Positions 50,492 to 61,279 are shown, numbered from the stretch's first letter. The stretch: 64,000 nucleotides of DNA from Paenibacillus bovis (GCF_001421015.2 NZ_CP013023.1:4636001-4700000); one strand, 5' to 3'. Program-made: numbers and translations. The notes: generated by a model from the sequence alone, not told the origin.

Positions 50492-50639
50492 CAGCTACCT
50501 TCCTGTTGCTTATGACTACCTTGTATTGAACTGTCCTTATTGCTGTTTTCTGACCTATACAGGTTACACATTCTTCAACTGTACCCTAATTCCTGCCAGC
50601 CGCCTAGTATAATGTGCATAATAATGGGGAAATTTCTGG

Positions 50640-51959
50640 CTACAGCACCATAACATACATATACCAGGAGGCAATCAGCAACGAAATAAGCGTAAGCGGT
50701 AGACCCACTCTCAGAAATTCCAGATAACCCAGACGCTGCTGGCGGCGGTCTGCCATCGATGCAGCGATCAATCCGGCAGCTGAGCCCAGTAGGGTTCCAC
50801 TTCCTCCTACGCCTGCACCTACAGATAATGCCCACCACAATGGATTGATCACTGCCGGCGTAGAAGCATCCATTTGTACAGCGGTCTCCTGAATAAGCGG
50901 AATCATGACTGCAACCCATGGCATATGATCCATAACCGAAGACAATAGCCCGGTTGTCCACAGCAGGATCAGAGCAATCCACGACATATTGCCATTCGTC
51001 AGTTCAATCAGATAACGGGCTCCTGCCTGAATCCAGCCAGTCTCGGCAAGTCCTCCAGCCAGAATAAATAATCCGGCAAAAAACAGTAAAGTATCCCATT
51101 CCAGATGACGCACTACCGATATCGGCTTGGCTCCGGTTATTATTGCTGCCAGCATCATAACTACTGCTCCGGCTGCTGCCATCAGAGATAAACGAAGATC
51201 CAGCCAGGATCCGATCACTAGTCCGGCTATCACCAGTACAAATACCATCAGCACTACAAAAGCCAGTCTGCGGTTCTCGATAGAACTTGTTATTTCGTGT
51301 TCAAGCTTTAATGTTCTCGCCGTATGACTTGCAGTACGGAAACTTTTCCAGTAAAAGAGGACAATCAGCAGCAGATTTACTGCCAGCAGAATAAGCATTA
51401 ATGGTCCGATCATCGCAATAAAAGATACAAAAGTCAGCTGCGGATTGGCGGTACCGATCCAGATATTGGCCGGATTGCCGATCAGTGTTGCTGTACCTCC
51501 AATATTGCTGGTCATGATCGCTGCTATCAACCACGGAGCAGCATTCATTTTCAGCAGATTCGTCACAATAAAAATAACAGGCACCATCAAAATAATAATC
51601 GTTACATGATCAAGCAGTGCAGCTCCTACAGCTGTCCATATCGTCAGAACGATGAAAAGAAGCAGCGGACTGCTGCGTGTCCATTTTAGACTTTGCAGCA
51701 CTGCATAATGCACAAGACCGCTGCGACTCATCACACCGGCTATCACCAGCATGCTCATCCAGAGCAGCAGTGTGTCCCAATTGATATGGGTGGTATAGGC
51801 ATTTTGCCAGTGTACAAGACCGAGCAGCAGAAACAGTACAGCACCAATCACTGCGATCATCGCCCGGTTCAGCTGATCCGTGATCCATATGGCATATATA
51901 ATTAGAAAAATAACGATAGCTGCTGTCGGCTGCCATGTCATCATCTCCGATACTTGCAC
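50640..51959 (-). CDS. ArsB/NhaD-type (SLC13-like) membrane permease
   Basis: About 439 residues with 11-12 hydrophobic helices. INWDTLLLWMSMLVIAGVMSRSGL, TSNIGGTATLIGNPANIWIG (the twin GNP loop) and HLEWDTLLFFAGLFILAGGLAETG...LSSVMDHMPWVAVMIPLI are hallmarks of the ion transporter superfamily with ArsB, NhaD and CitM. It is probably an antiporter for Na+ or an anion; arsenite efflux cannot be excluded, but no arsR or arsC lies nearby. GTG at 51959 has AAAGGA eight bases upstream; ATGs at 51944 and 51968 are alternatives. The gene interrupts the region between comN and yajC. Confidence 0.8.
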   Translation of the reverse strand: MQVSEMMTWQPTAAIVIFLIIYAIWITDQLNRAMIAVIGAVLFLLLGLVHWQNAYTTHINWDTLLLWMSMLVIAGVMSRSGLVHYAVLQSLKWTRSSPLLLFIVLTIWTAVGAALLDHVTIIILMVPVIFIVTNLLKMNAAPWLIAAIMTSNIGGTATLIGNPANIWIGTANPQLTFVSFIAMIGPLMLILLAVNLLLIVLFYWKSFRTASHTARTLKLEHEITSSIENRRLAFVVLMVFVLVIAGLVIGSWLDLRLSLMAAAGAVVMMLAAIITGAKPISVVRHLEWDTLLFFAGLFILAGGLAETGWIQAGARYLIELTNGNMSWIALILLWTTGLLSSVMDHMPWVAVMIPLIQETAVQMDASTPAVINPLWWALSVGAGVGGSGTLLGSAAGLIAASMADRRQQRLGYLEFLRVGLPLTLISLLIASWYMYVMVL

Positions 51960-52089
51960 GGTACACATCCTTTCTCCAAACTAATTATCCGGTTTATCTA
52001 CTGTGCGGCTTCCTATGATGTTCCGGCTCAATTTCCTATCATAATGAAATTCCCCGCGGATAGCAAAGCTTAAATCGGCATTGCAACAA

Positions 52090-52121
52090 CAAAAAAGCGA
52101 ACCTGCAGGCAGGTCCGCTTC
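52090..52121 (-). terminator. Intrinsic terminator after yajC
   Basis: On the minus strand AAGCGGACCTGC pairs with GCAGGTTCGCTT and is followed by TTTTTTG. Confidence 0.88.
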
Positions 52122-52161
52122 TGTATTATTTCGTATATCGTTACGGTTGCTCGGGATTCGC

Positions 52162-52479
52162 TTAGACTTTGGCAGCCGGAGCTGTATCCTTCGCAGTAGA
52201 ATGGCTGATTGCCGAACGATCAAATGTCAGCTTGGTGACATCGTTTACACGCAGAACAACAATATCATCTGTAATCTCAGTGATCGTGCCGTGAAGACCA
52301 CCGATCGTTACCACTTTATCGCCTTTACCGAGTGTGTTCAGCATCATATTGCGTTGTTTTTGTTTCTTTTGCTGAGGACGAATCAGCAGGAAATAGAATA
52401 CAACAAACATCAATACAAATGGAACGATAGCCCCCAAAATCCCGGTGCCGCCACCAGCGGCTGCTGCTAAATTAAACAT
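52162..52479 (-). CDS. yajC: Preprotein translocase subunit YajC
   Basis: 105 residues. One transmembrane helix (IVPFVLMFVVFYFLLIRPQQKKQKQ) with the diagnostic RPQQK following, then a small beta-rich cytoplasmic domain (LGKGDKVVTIGGLHGTITEITDDIVVLRV). YajC associates with SecDF. AAAAAGGGGG lies before the ATG at 52479. It follows tgt with 132 bp between and is closed by a terminator. The tgt-yajC order downstream of queA is normal for this group; the secDF genes lie about 2 kb further on. Confidence 0.94.
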   Translation of the reverse strand: MFNLAAAAGGGTGILGAIVPFVLMFVVFYFLLIRPQQKKQKQRNMMLNTLGKGDKVVTIGGLHGTITEITDDIVVLRVNDVTKLTFDRSAISHSTAKDTAPAAKV

Positions 52480-52611
52480 GGTATTGCCCCCTTTTTAATA
52501 TAAACCGGGGACCGGAGTTCCGGTACCCGAAGTGTTTCCAGCTGTTGTTCGGCAAATATACAACGATGATCCGGTACATCATTCAATGTTCTTTATGATG
52601 CAGTATTCGGC

Positions 52612-53778
<1,167 letters not shown>

Positions 53779-53914
53779 TTAATAGGCAAAACAGAAAGGA
53801 CCGGCAGAACCGGTCCTGCAATCAACCGACATTTAATTATAACGGAGCAACCCTATCAAGCACAATATATGTTCGTACTGATATATTTATTATTTACAGG
53901 TATTTATCCATCTA

Positions 53915-54943
53915 TTAGTAGATAAACATCGCATCGCCAAAGCTGAAGAAGCGGTATTCCCGTTCAATCGCTTCGTGATACGCTGCCATAATATGCTCAC
54001 GTCCAGCCAGTGCACTGACCAGCATCACCAGCGTTGACTTGGGCAGATGGAAATTAGTGATCATCGCATCGACCAATCCAAAGGTATGTCCAGGGTAAAT
54101 AAAGATCTGCGTCCATCCACTTGCTGCTTCCAGCGGACGATCCTGGAAATCGCGAGCGACTGTCTCCAGGGTACGTGCCGAAGTAGTCCCTACTGCGATT
54201 ACGCGGCCACCGCGTGCCTTAGTCTCATTCAGCAGCGCTGCCGTCTCCGCAGGCAGTGAATAATACTCTTCATGCATAACATGCTCTTCGATCGTCTCCG
54301 CACTCATTGGCCGGAATGTCCCCAGACCGACATGCAGTGTGACAAAGCCGATCTGTACGCCTTTGGCACGAATCTGATCCAGCAGTTCTGTAGTGAAATG
54401 CAGGCCAGCTGTCGGAGCGGCCGCCGATCCTTCATTTTTGGCATAGACCGTTTGATAGCGTTCGCGATCATCCAGCGTTTCCTTGATGTAAGGAGGCAGT
54501 GGCATTTCGCCCAGACGATCCAGAATCTCCTGGAAAATGCCTTCGTACCGGAAAGAAAGCACACGCATCCCCATATCGCCTTCTTCTTCAATGACCGCTT
54601 CAAGCTCATCGCTAAAATGAATCACCGCGCCGGCTTTGATTTTTTTGCCCGGTTTTACGAGTGCTTCCCAGCGATCACCTTCCAGTTGAGTGAGCAGCAG
54701 AATTTCCGCTTTGGCTCCTGTATCTTTTTTTGTTCCGAACAGGCGCGCAGGAATAACGCGTGTATCATTCAGAATCAGAGTATCTCCTTCATGGAAATAG
54801 TTAATAATATCGGCAAAATGCTCATGCTGTATTTCACCGGTTGTTTTATTTAGCGTCAACAGACGGGACGCTGTACGTTCTTTGAGCGGTACCTGCGCAA
54901 TCAGATGCTCCGGCAGGTTAAAATCATACATATCTACTTTCAT
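53915..54943 (-). CDS. queA: S-adenosylmethionine:tRNA ribosyltransferase-isomerase
   Basis: 342 residues. [29 protein letters not shown] at the N-terminus, [31 protein letters not shown] and [12 protein letters not shown] are QueA signatures. It moves the ribosyl part of SAM onto preQ1-tRNA to give epoxyqueuosine. The ATG at 54943 is spaced nine bases from AAAGGA; an ATG at 54949 is too close. It begins right after the stop of the SpoIID-like gene, suggesting linked translation. tgt follows. Confidence 0.96.
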   Translation of the reverse strand: MKVDMYDFNLPEHLIAQVPLKERTASRLLTLNKTTGEIQHEHFADIINYFHEGDTLILNDTRVIPARLFGTKKDTGAKAEILLLTQLEGDRWEALVKPGKKIKAGAVIHFSDELEAVIEEEGDMGMRVLSFRYEGIFQEILDRLGEMPLPPYIKETLDDRERYQTVYAKNEGSAAAPTAGLHFTTELLDQIRAKGVQIGFVTLHVGLGTFRPMSAETIEEHVMHEEYYSLPAETAALLNETKARGGRVIAVGTTSARTLETVARDFQDRPLEAASGWTQIFIYPGHTFGLVDAMITNFHLPKSTLVMLVSALAGREHIMAAYHEAIEREYRFFSFGDAMFIY

Positions 54944-54949
54944 TTTCAT

Positions 54950-57343
54950 TTATCCTTTCGTAATTACTGCACCTTTAAAGTAATGCTGTAAAATTTCTTT
55001 GTACGTGGAGCCTTTATCCGCCATTCCTTTGGCCCCCCATTGGGACATCCCTAGTCCATGGCCATTGCCGCGTCCGGTAAACAGGAAGCCTCCCGGCTCG
55101 GTAACCCGCGCATTGCCTTCCCCATTCATGATAACAGTAGAGGAAGATCCTTTACCTTGTCCAGAAGCACCCAAAATAACGACTCCTGCTGCAGGCAGTT
55201 CGTCCTGACTGCTGCCTGCTCCGATCACAGTGTACTTCTCGGTCTGAACTACATCAAACAGCGTGCTAGGCAGACCATTTAGCGCCGAACGGAAAATATC
55301 CGGATATTTGACACTGACTACACTGCCATTGACCTTGATCTCGGTTACACGTCCGGATGGTCCACGTTCGGTTACCTGAATCGAGGTGATCGTCGATGGC
55401 AGACTGGATGTCGTTTTGCCTTTGAGGGCAGAGAGCAGCTGGGCAGACGTATACGGTCCGCGAATCCATTCATAGCTATTCGATTCCGGTACAATCTCCA
55501 GCACAACCGCCTGATCTCCCGGATTCAATTGGGCAACCGCTTTGACACTGTTTTGTACAACAGGCAGTGCACGCACATTGGTGTTTTTGGTAGTTACCGT
55601 CATATAGTCCAGTCCTGCTTCTGTCTGCTTGCCTGCGAGTTTGGCATTATCTTCACGGATATAGCCGGATTCGCCGTTATCGAGCAGGACATGATACCAT
55701 TTTTTGAGGTTGGCCTGGGCAGCTGCATCTCCGTCCGAGACGACACTAACATAAGCATCTCCGCTGCCTTTCCACACTTCCGAATTATCGGCACTCATCC
55801 CACCAGCATTGGCGGAGAATATGGTCTCCAGCACCTTATTATTTTTCATGACGACTTCACCGGCAGTATCGTCTACCGCTTTGATAATGCGCTTGTCTTC
55901 GGCACTGACTCCGTTATAAGCCTGGCTGAGTGTTCCATCGACGACATCCGCTATTTTGAAACGGGAGGTACCTTCCTGCGATCTTGCATAGCTGCGTGCT
56001 GCTACAGCCTGCGCTTTGAGCGCTTCGGCAGGCCAGGAAGCCGATACTTCACCGCCTACTACAGAATAGAGATAGTCTTCCATCGGCAGCACATTAATCC
56101 AGGCCAGCTGACCATTATAGTTGCTAATTTCAAAGTCTCCACGATAGGAACGGGCGGACCTCTCGGTCACCTGGGTTCCGGCATCGCTTCCTTTGAGACG
56201 CATCACGGCTTTGCTGCCGCTCACAATATAATGATCAATCGGAGCAGGACTTGTAATGCTTGATGTGGCATTTTGCCGGACAATAAGTGCCGATTCCGTA
56301 CTGTTTACCGTGGTTAAAGTCACATCAGGCAGTGCAGTAGCAGCGGCCGCTTTTACAGCAGCCAGACCGGCACTATTCGCTTCCTCGCCTACCCATACAT
56401 TATAGGTCAGCTGACCGCCGCTATGTGTCAATGCTATAAAAGCATCCAGACCGGCATTTTGCGCAGTCATCAGCGCAGACTGGGCCTGGGATTCATTTGC
56501 ATAGCTGCCTGCAGACAAATGCATGCTCCCTTTGACAGAAGGTGCCTGACCACTCAACAGAGAGCGTACGGTAGAGCTTACGCGAGCAGCGGCTGTAGTG
56601 GCATTTGCTTCGGTAGCATACATGCCGGTATATAGCTGGTAGATCGTACTGCCATTTTTGGAAGAAGTCAGTACGATCGGTTTGTCGCTGGTTGGCTGCA
56701 GTAGCTTGATGCCTGCCGCCGCGGTAGCAAAATCTGTCGTTTCCATCACTTTGACGCGATATCCATCAATACCAAAGCTGGCCTGCTTGCCAATCGACAG
56801 CCAGGAATCAAATATCTGTCCGCTCATTTCACCGAGTTCCAGATCACTTGCTGATTTTACATTAACTACAGGTACGATCGATGTATACGTACTGCCTCCA
56901 TTAAAAAATATTCCGACCCGAATCTCTTCATCCGATGATCCAGCCGCATAGGAAGGCATAGCATACCCCGTCATCAGTAGGGCTGCCAGTGCCAATGCAC
57001 CTGCAGTACGTACAACCCGCTTGCGAAGCATAAATGGAGCATTCACCTGCTTCTTGCTCGTTGACTCCAACACTGCTGCTTTTAATTTGTTTTGTGCACT
57101 TTTCATTTGTTTATCCTGTCTCCGTTGCAAAACAGTGCACCCAGACGATTCTATGATTATACTGTGCAGACTCGAACCATGTTCAGATCCTATTACATGT
57201 TCACACCCTATTACATGATTAGCACCTATTATATGATGGTTTACTGATTTGAAATCTGTATTCTGCTGTCCATTATAGTAATTATGATTCTCCACAGCAG
57301 CTTTTTCCCGATTCCGTCTTCGCAGCATTGCAAATTTCCTCAT
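54950..57343 (-). CDS. SpoIID/LytB domain protein with SPOR-like and SH3-like regions
   Basis: About 797 residues from the start used here. A signal or anchor segment (RTAGALALAALLMTGYAMPSYAA) lies near residues 110-133. Then come two SPOR-like repeats (about 215-350: TIYQLYTGMYATEANATTAAARV, GSMHLSAGSYANESQAQSALMTAQ), the SpoIID domain (NVLPMEDYLYSVVGGEVSASWPAEALKAQAVAARSYA) and a C-terminal RGNGHGLGMSQWGAKGMA block. Relatives cut glycan strands or shape peptidoglycan in sporulation and cell division. Three starts are possible: 57343 (AGAGGAAGG site, used), 57106 (AGGA site) and 57031. The N-terminal extension encodes a hexapeptide-like repeat. It overlaps in control with queA downstream. 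Confidence 0.8.
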   Translation of the reverse strand: MRKFAMLRRRNREKAAVENHNYYNGQQNTDFKSVNHHIIGANHVIGCEHVIGSEHGSSLHSIIIESSGCTVLQRRQDKQMKSAQNKLKAAVLESTSKKQVNAPFMLRKRVVRTAGALALAALLMTGYAMPSYAAGSSDEEIRVGIFFNGGSTYTSIVPVVNVKSASDLELGEMSGQIFDSWLSIGKQASFGIDGYRVKVMETTDFATAAAGIKLLQPTSDKPIVLTSSKNGSTIYQLYTGMYATEANATTAAARVSSTVRSLLSGQAPSVKGSMHLSAGSYANESQAQSALMTAQNAGLDAFIALTHSGGQLTYNVWVGEEANSAGLAAVKAAAATALPDVTLTTVNSTESALIVRQNATSSITSPAPIDHYIVSGSKAVMRLKGSDAGTQVTERSARSYRGDFEISNYNGQLAWINVLPMEDYLYSVVGGEVSASWPAEALKAQAVAARSYARSQEGTSRFKIADVVDGTLSQAYNGVSAEDKRIIKAVDDTAGEVVMKNNKVLETIFSANAGGMSADNSEVWKGSGDAYVSVVSDGDAAAQANLKKWYHVLLDNGESGYIREDNAKLAGKQTEAGLDYMTVTTKNTNVRALPVVQNSVKAVAQLNPGDQAVVLEIVPESNSYEWIRGPYTSAQLLSALKGKTTSSLPSTITSIQVTERGPSGRVTEIKVNGSVVSVKYPDIFRSALNGLPSTLFDVVQTEKYTVIGAGSSQDELPAAGVVILGASGQGKGSSSTVIMNGEGNARVTEPGGFLFTGRGNGHGLGMSQWGAKGMADKGSTYKEILQHYFKGAVITKG
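57177..57237. repeat. Degenerate 18-bp tandem repeat, about three and a half units
   Basis: CCATGTTCAGATCCTATT, ACATGTTCACACCCTATT and ACATGATTAGCACCTATT follow in register. Because 18 is a multiple of three, on the minus strand they read as hexapeptides (HIIGAN, HVIGCE, HVIGSE) in the possible N-terminal extension of the SpoIID-like protein. Confidence 0.7.
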
Positions 57344-57646
57344 TGCTACCTTCCTCTCGCTGTTCACTAAAGTAATTACTTTTGAAAGATCATTATTCTT
57401 TATACGCATAAACTATTTAAATGACTTGCTGCTTGTCTTATCTATTTTATTTCCATATAATCGACTTCTTAAATACAAAGAAATCAGACAGAATAGGAAT
57501 ACAATAGATAAGACAATATCTATTTTTGCAAAAATCCAAATGATTTTGGCTAAAGTTCAGTTCGCCTTCCCCTTGGCTCCTAACAGGGTATCAACTCGTT
57601 TGTATCTCGGAATGAATACTTTTATAGTATCCATACAATAAAACAC

Positions 57647-57743
57647 CAAGACTTCAAGACTTCAAGACTTCAAGACTTCAAGACTTCAAGACTTCAAGAC
57701 TTCAAGACTTCAAGACTTCAAGACTTCAAGACTTCAAGACTTC
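57647..57743. repeat. Perfect octanucleotide array (CAAGACTT) x12
   Basis: Twelve uninterrupted 8-bp units plus one base, in the gap between the SpoIID-like gene and ruvB. Nothing else was recognised in 57410-57646 apart from AT-rich sequence. Confidence 0.97.
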
Positions 57744-57821
57744 GAAAGCCTAGCAAAACTCTTGATATTATGCAATATTTAGCTATCTATAGAAGCGATT
57801 TATCCAGATTCACATGATAAA

Positions 57822-57868
57822 AAAGCCTGTTATTTATAGAAGATGACACTCTATAAATAACAGGCTTT
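57822..57868 (-). terminator. Intrinsic terminator after ruvB
   Basis: AAAGCCTGTTATTTATAGA and TCTATAAATAACAGGCTTT are perfect 19-bp complements around a nine-base loop, with TTTTTT following on the minus strand. Confidence 0.93.
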
Positions 57869-57925
57869 GCGCTATTCAGAGGTTCTATCTACGTATCAGA
57901 GCCTCTATTATAACATGACTTGTGC

Positions 57926-58942
57926 TTATTTACCTTTCAAGTCTTCCGGCATGGGAATTCCAAGGTGACTATAAGCTTTTGGCGTAACCACACGTCCGCG
58001 TGGAGTACGCTGCAAGAACCCCAGCTGTAGCAGGTAAGGCTCGTATACATCTTCGATCGTTTGCCCTTCTTCGCCAATGGTAGCCGCGATTGTATCCAAA
58101 CCTACCGGCCCCCCACGGAAACTATGAATCATCGCTTCCAGCATTTTATGGTCAATCTGATCCAATCCGCACGGATCAACCTGCAGCATATTCAGTGATT
58201 CTTCAGCAATCTCCGGTGTGATAATACCATCTCCACGTACCTGTGCATAATCCCTTACCCGTTTGAGCAAACGATTTGCAATCCGCGGAGTCCCTCTTCC
58301 ACGCAGTGCAATCTCCTCGGCAGCGTCTCCCAGTATCTCAATTCCGAGAATATCCGCACCACGACTGACGATAAAGGTCAATTCATCCACTGTGTAGAAT
58401 TCCAGACGACTAACGACGCCAAATCGGTCGCGTAGTGGAGCTGACAGCAGACCCGCTCTTGTCGTTGCTCCAATCAATGTAAACGGAGGCAAATCCAGAC
58501 GCACTGAGCGCGCACTCGGCCCTTTGCCAATCATAATATCCAGCGCTGAATCCTCCATTGCCGGATATAATACTTCTTCTACCGAACGGTTCAATCGATG
58601 AATTTCATCTATAAATAGAACGTCTCCATCCTGCAAATTGGTCAGCAATGCTGCGAGATCACCAGGCCGTTCAATCGCCGGTCCAGAAGTAGTACGAAGA
58701 TTAACTCCGAGCTCATTGGCAATAATATTAGCGAGCGTCGTTTTACCGAGTCCCGGTGGACCGTAAAGCAGAACGTGATCCAGTGCCTCACCACGCATTT
58801 TGGCCGCTTCAATATAAATTTTCAGGTTTTCTTTTACCCGGCTTTGACCGATGTATTCCGCCAGATAGCGGGGACGCAGACTGAGTTCCACCGCTTGGTC
58901 TTCCATCATCAAGTTAGCCGATATGATGCGGTCATCCGTCAT
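57926..58942 (-). CDS. ruvB: Holliday junction branch migration helicase RuvB
   Basis: 338 residues. [27 protein letters not shown], Walker [22 protein letters not shown], Walker [11 protein letters not shown], arginine-finger region SAPLRDRFG and the C-terminal winged helix ([20 protein letters not shown]). It drives branch migration with RuvA. GGAAGCG lies upstream of the ATG at 58942. The ruvA stop is 433 bp upstream, an unusually long spacer for this operon that is filled mostly by a 7-bp repeat. ruvB may therefore need its own promoter or ribosome access. Confidence 0.97.
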   Translation of the reverse strand: MTDDRIISANLMMEDQAVELSLRPRYLAEYIGQSRVKENLKIYIEAAKMRGEALDHVLLYGPPGLGKTTLANIIANELGVNLRTTSGPAIERPGDLAALLTNLQDGDVLFIDEIHRLNRSVEEVLYPAMEDSALDIMIGKGPSARSVRLDLPPFTLIGATTRAGLLSAPLRDRFGVVSRLEFYTVDELTFIVSRGADILGIEILGDAAEEIALRGRGTPRIANRLLKRVRDYAQVRGDGIITPEIAEESLNMLQVDPCGLDQIDHKMLEAMIHSFRGGPVGLDTIAATIGEEGQTIEDVYEPYLLQLGFLQRTPRGRVVTPKAYSHLGIPMPEDLKGK

Positions 58943-59050
58943 CTTTATCGCTTCCTTTCATTACAATTCATATCTTGTTAGGGCCCCAATGCCTGATACC
59001 CCGTGTGTATATCTTTATTTTAATCAGCACTAGTATACGCACACTATTGG

Positions 59051-59285
59051 TATCCTGTATCCTGTATCCTGTATCCTGTATCCTGTATCCTGTATCCTGT
59101 ATCCTGTATCCTGTATCCTGTATCCTGTATCCTGTATCCTGTATCCTGTATCCTGTATCCTGTATCCTGTATCCTGTATCCTGTATCCTGTATCCTGTAT
59201 CCTGTATCCTGTATCCTGTATCCTGTATCCTGTATCCTGTATCCTGTATCCTGTATCCTGTATCCTGTATCCTGTATCCTGTATC
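59051..59285. repeat. Perfect heptanucleotide array (TATCCTG), about 33.6 copies
   Basis: The 235-bp block is uninterrupted (33 full units, 59051-59281, plus a partial one). It lies between ruvA and ruvB, on the transcribed side of the operon. On the minus strand it reads ATACAGG repeated, so a message would carry many AGGA-containing copies. All frames through the array are open because three units make 21 bp; such frames are not regarded as genes. Confidence 0.99.
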
Positions 59286-59375
59286 AACTACAGCCCGTTC
59301 AAGCCATATGTTTGAATCTATATTACGAAAATTTATTTTATTTACAGATTATCTCCCGTACATCATGACTTATAC

Positions 59376-59996
59376 TTATGATCCAGTATACAGCATTTTC
59401 AAAGCCCGTTTCATAACAGAATCTGCTGTATCTTCCGGAAAGACTTCATGCTTGAGCGTTTGCCACATGCGATCCAGCTCTGATTCGGTGTAACCAAGAG
59501 CTTTGAGACCCTCGCGCACTTCCGGCCATACATCTCCAGAGGCTGCCATTGGCAGTTCCGTCTGGGCAAATAAACCTGTAGCAATAAGTGCATCTCCGAT
59601 CCCATCCAGCTTATCCTTGAGATCCAGAATCATGCGTTGAGCTGTTTTTTTGCCGATTCCAGGTAGCTTGGTCAGGAAGGTAATATTCTCCTGATAAATA
59701 GCTGTGATTACCCCTTCCGGACTGCCACCACTTAGAATCCCAAGGGCTACCCGTGGACCGATTCCGGATACTTCAATCAATTTACGAAACAGCTTCTGTT
59801 CATCACGGCTGGGGAACCCAAATAGCTGTATTGCATCCTCACGGACATGATGATGGGTATAGACCGTAATCTCTCCTGTATGCTTCGCCCAGGCAAAAGG
59901 ATTGGGGCAAAATACACGATATCCAATACCATTAACATCCATTACAATGTATTCATTCTCCAAGTGGACCAGAGGCCCGCGCAAATAATCGATCAT
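59376..59996 (-). CDS. ruvA: Holliday junction DNA helicase RuvA
   Basis: 206 residues. MIDYLRGPLVHLENEYIVMDVNGIGYRVFCP (OB domain), VSGIGPRVALGILSG and LPGIGKKTAQRMILDLKDKL (two helix-hairpin-helix motifs), then a flexible linker and a C-terminal domain III contacting RuvB (VREGLKALGYTESELDRMW). It binds four-way junctions and recruits RuvB. Its start overlaps the ruvC stop by four bases, so translation of ruvC and ruvA is coupled. Confidence 0.97.
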   Translation of the reverse strand: MIDYLRGPLVHLENEYIVMDVNGIGYRVFCPNPFAWAKHTGEITVYTHHHVREDAIQLFGFPSRDEQKLFRKLIEVSGIGPRVALGILSGGSPEGVITAIYQENITFLTKLPGIGKKTAQRMILDLKDKLDGIGDALIATGLFAQTELPMAASGDVWPEVREGLKALGYTESELDRMWQTLKHEVFPEDTADSVMKRALKMLYTGS

Positions 59997-60496
59997 TTTT
60001 TGAGTACCTCATTTAATTTAGAATTTAATACATAAGAGTGAGCATGACAAACAGCAACAGCCAGGGCATCGGCTACATCATCCGGCTTTGGAACTTTTTG
60101 CAGATTCAAAAACATGCGCACCATTTCTTGAACCTGTCGTTTTTCTGCTTTACCATACCCTACAATTGCCTGCTTAACCTGCATTGGTGTATATTCCCCT
60201 ATAGGTAGGCCACGCTGCGCAGCTGCTAGAATCGATACGCCACGCGCCTGACTGACGGACATGGCAGTAGTCACATTCCGACTAAAAAACAATTTTTCAA
60301 AGGCAACGGCGTCGGGTTTGTACTTATCGATCAACTGTACCATCCCCTCATATACATGCATCAGGCGTTCTTCTTCGGGCGTGTGCGCCTCTGTCTGGAT
60401 ACATCCATACTGAACAGGTGTCAGCTTGCTTCCATTCTTATCAATAAATCCAAAACCAACAATTGCAATCCCCGGGTCAATCCCCAATATACGCAA
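59993..60496 (-). CDS. ruvC: Crossover junction endodeoxyribonuclease RuvC
   Basis: 167 residues. LGIDPGIAIVGFG (first catalytic Asp), DAVAFEKLFF (Glu) and PKPDDVADALAVAVCHAH (two Asp) are the active-site residues. It cuts Holliday junctions at symmetric positions. TTG at 60496 is the start: GAGGGAGAG stands six to eight bases before it and no good ATG exists; the frame extends to 60625. Bacillus proper lacks ruvC and uses RecU; its presence points to Paenibacillus or relatives. It heads ruvC-ruvA-ruvB. Confidence 0.95.
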   Translation of the reverse strand: MRILGIDPGIAIVGFGFIDKNGSKLTPVQYGCIQTEAHTPEEERLMHVYEGMVQLIDKYKPDAVAFEKLFFSRNVTTAMSVSQARGVSILAAAQRGLPIGEYTPMQVKQAIVGYGKAEKRQVQEMVRMFLNLQKVPKPDDVADALAVAVCHAHSYVLNSKLNEVLKK

Positions 60497-60716
60497 ACCG
60501 ATCTCTCCCTCATTCTGCACATCTATGATCTGCCTGTTTGTTATCTGTGTACCTTCATATTTATATATTCCATTATATCTGTATCTATTATTCAATATTA
60601 CAAGTACATCTCTTCCATTTATCATACTACATGATAGGGCAAATAGGCGAACATATGTATCATTTTTTTGTTATATTAAAAGGAATAGTCGCTACTTAAA
60701 AACATATTAATAAAAT

Positions 60717-60750
60717 AAAAAAGCACCACTCCATAAAGAGTGATGCTTTT
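60717..60750 (-). terminator. Intrinsic terminator of the rRNA-tRNA operon
   Basis: On the minus strand AAAAGCATCACTC pairs with GAGTGGTGCTTTTTT. It lies directly after the last tRNA gene and separates this operon from ruvC. Confidence 0.9.
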
Positions 60751-60755
60751 ACATA

Positions 60756-60829
60756 TCGGGATGACACGATTTGAACATGCGACCCCCTGGTCCCAAACCA
60801 GGTGCTCTACCAAGCTGAGCTACATCCCG
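60756..60829 (-). tRNA. tRNA-Pro (TGG)
   Basis: Cloverleaf with acceptor CGGGATG/CATCCCG, anticodon loop TTTGGGA between CCTGG and CCAGG. CCA is not encoded. Last gene of the cluster. Confidence 0.95.
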
Positions 60830-60835
60830 ATGATA

Positions 60836-60915
60836 TGCCGGTGAAGGGACTCGAACCCCCACGGTTTCCCTCACGATTTTGAGTCGCGCGCGTCTGCCAA
60901 TTCCGCCACACCGGC
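60836..60915 (-). tRNA. tRNA-Leu (CAA)
   Basis: Acceptor GCCGGTG/CACCGGC, loop CTCAAAA, and a longer variable arm as in class II tRNAs. CCA is not encoded. Confidence 0.92.
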
Positions 60916-60941
60916 AAGTATGTGGACTTTCAAAGTAAAAA

Positions 60942-61018
60942 TGGCGCGCCCTAAGAGATTCGAACTCCTGACCTTTTGATTCGTAGTCAAACGCTCTATC
61001 CAGCTGAGCTAAGGGCGC
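60942..61018 (-). tRNA. tRNA-Arg (ACG)
   Basis: Acceptor GCGCCCT/AGGGCGC, loop CTACGAA; CCA is encoded. A34 would be edited to inosine in the mature tRNA. Confidence 0.95.
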
Positions 61019-61022
61019 ATAT

Positions 61023-61097
61023 TGGAGCGGACGACGGGAATCGAACCCGCGACCCTCGCCTTGGCAAGGCGATGCTCTACCGCTGAGCCACGTCCGC
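61023..61097 (-). tRNA. tRNA-Gly (GCC)
   Basis: Acceptor GCGGACG/CGTCCGC, loop TTGCCAA between TCGCC and GGCGA; discriminator T, CCA encoded. Confidence 0.95.
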
Positions 61098-61196
61098 AAA
61101 CTAAACTTTTTAACCAACTTGAATATGCTGTACCGATAATCAAACTGATTATCATAATTTCCTCAAATTATTCTATGAAGAATAATTCAGAAAAAA

Positions 61197-61272
61197 TGGC
61201 GGAACCGACGGGATTTGAACCCGCGATCTCCTGCGTGACAGGCAGGCATGTTAACCCCTACACCACGGTTCC
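61197..61272 (-). tRNA. tRNA-Asp (GTC)
   Basis: Loop CTGTCAC between CCTGC and GCAGG; discriminator G and encoded CCA. The G discriminator matches the TGGC of the hisS-aspS T-box. The 98-bp gap to the next gene downstream is AT-rich. Confidence 0.95.
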
Positions 61273-61279
61273 AAAGATA

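Noticed and set aside
57647..59285. CRISPR array
   Set aside because: Both arrays have units of 7-8 bp joined without spacers, and no cas genes are present.
58975..59493. Repetitive open frames across the 7-bp array on both strands
   Set aside because: Any frame through a 7-bp array stays open because three units form a 21-bp period with no stop. There is no proper start or ribosome site.
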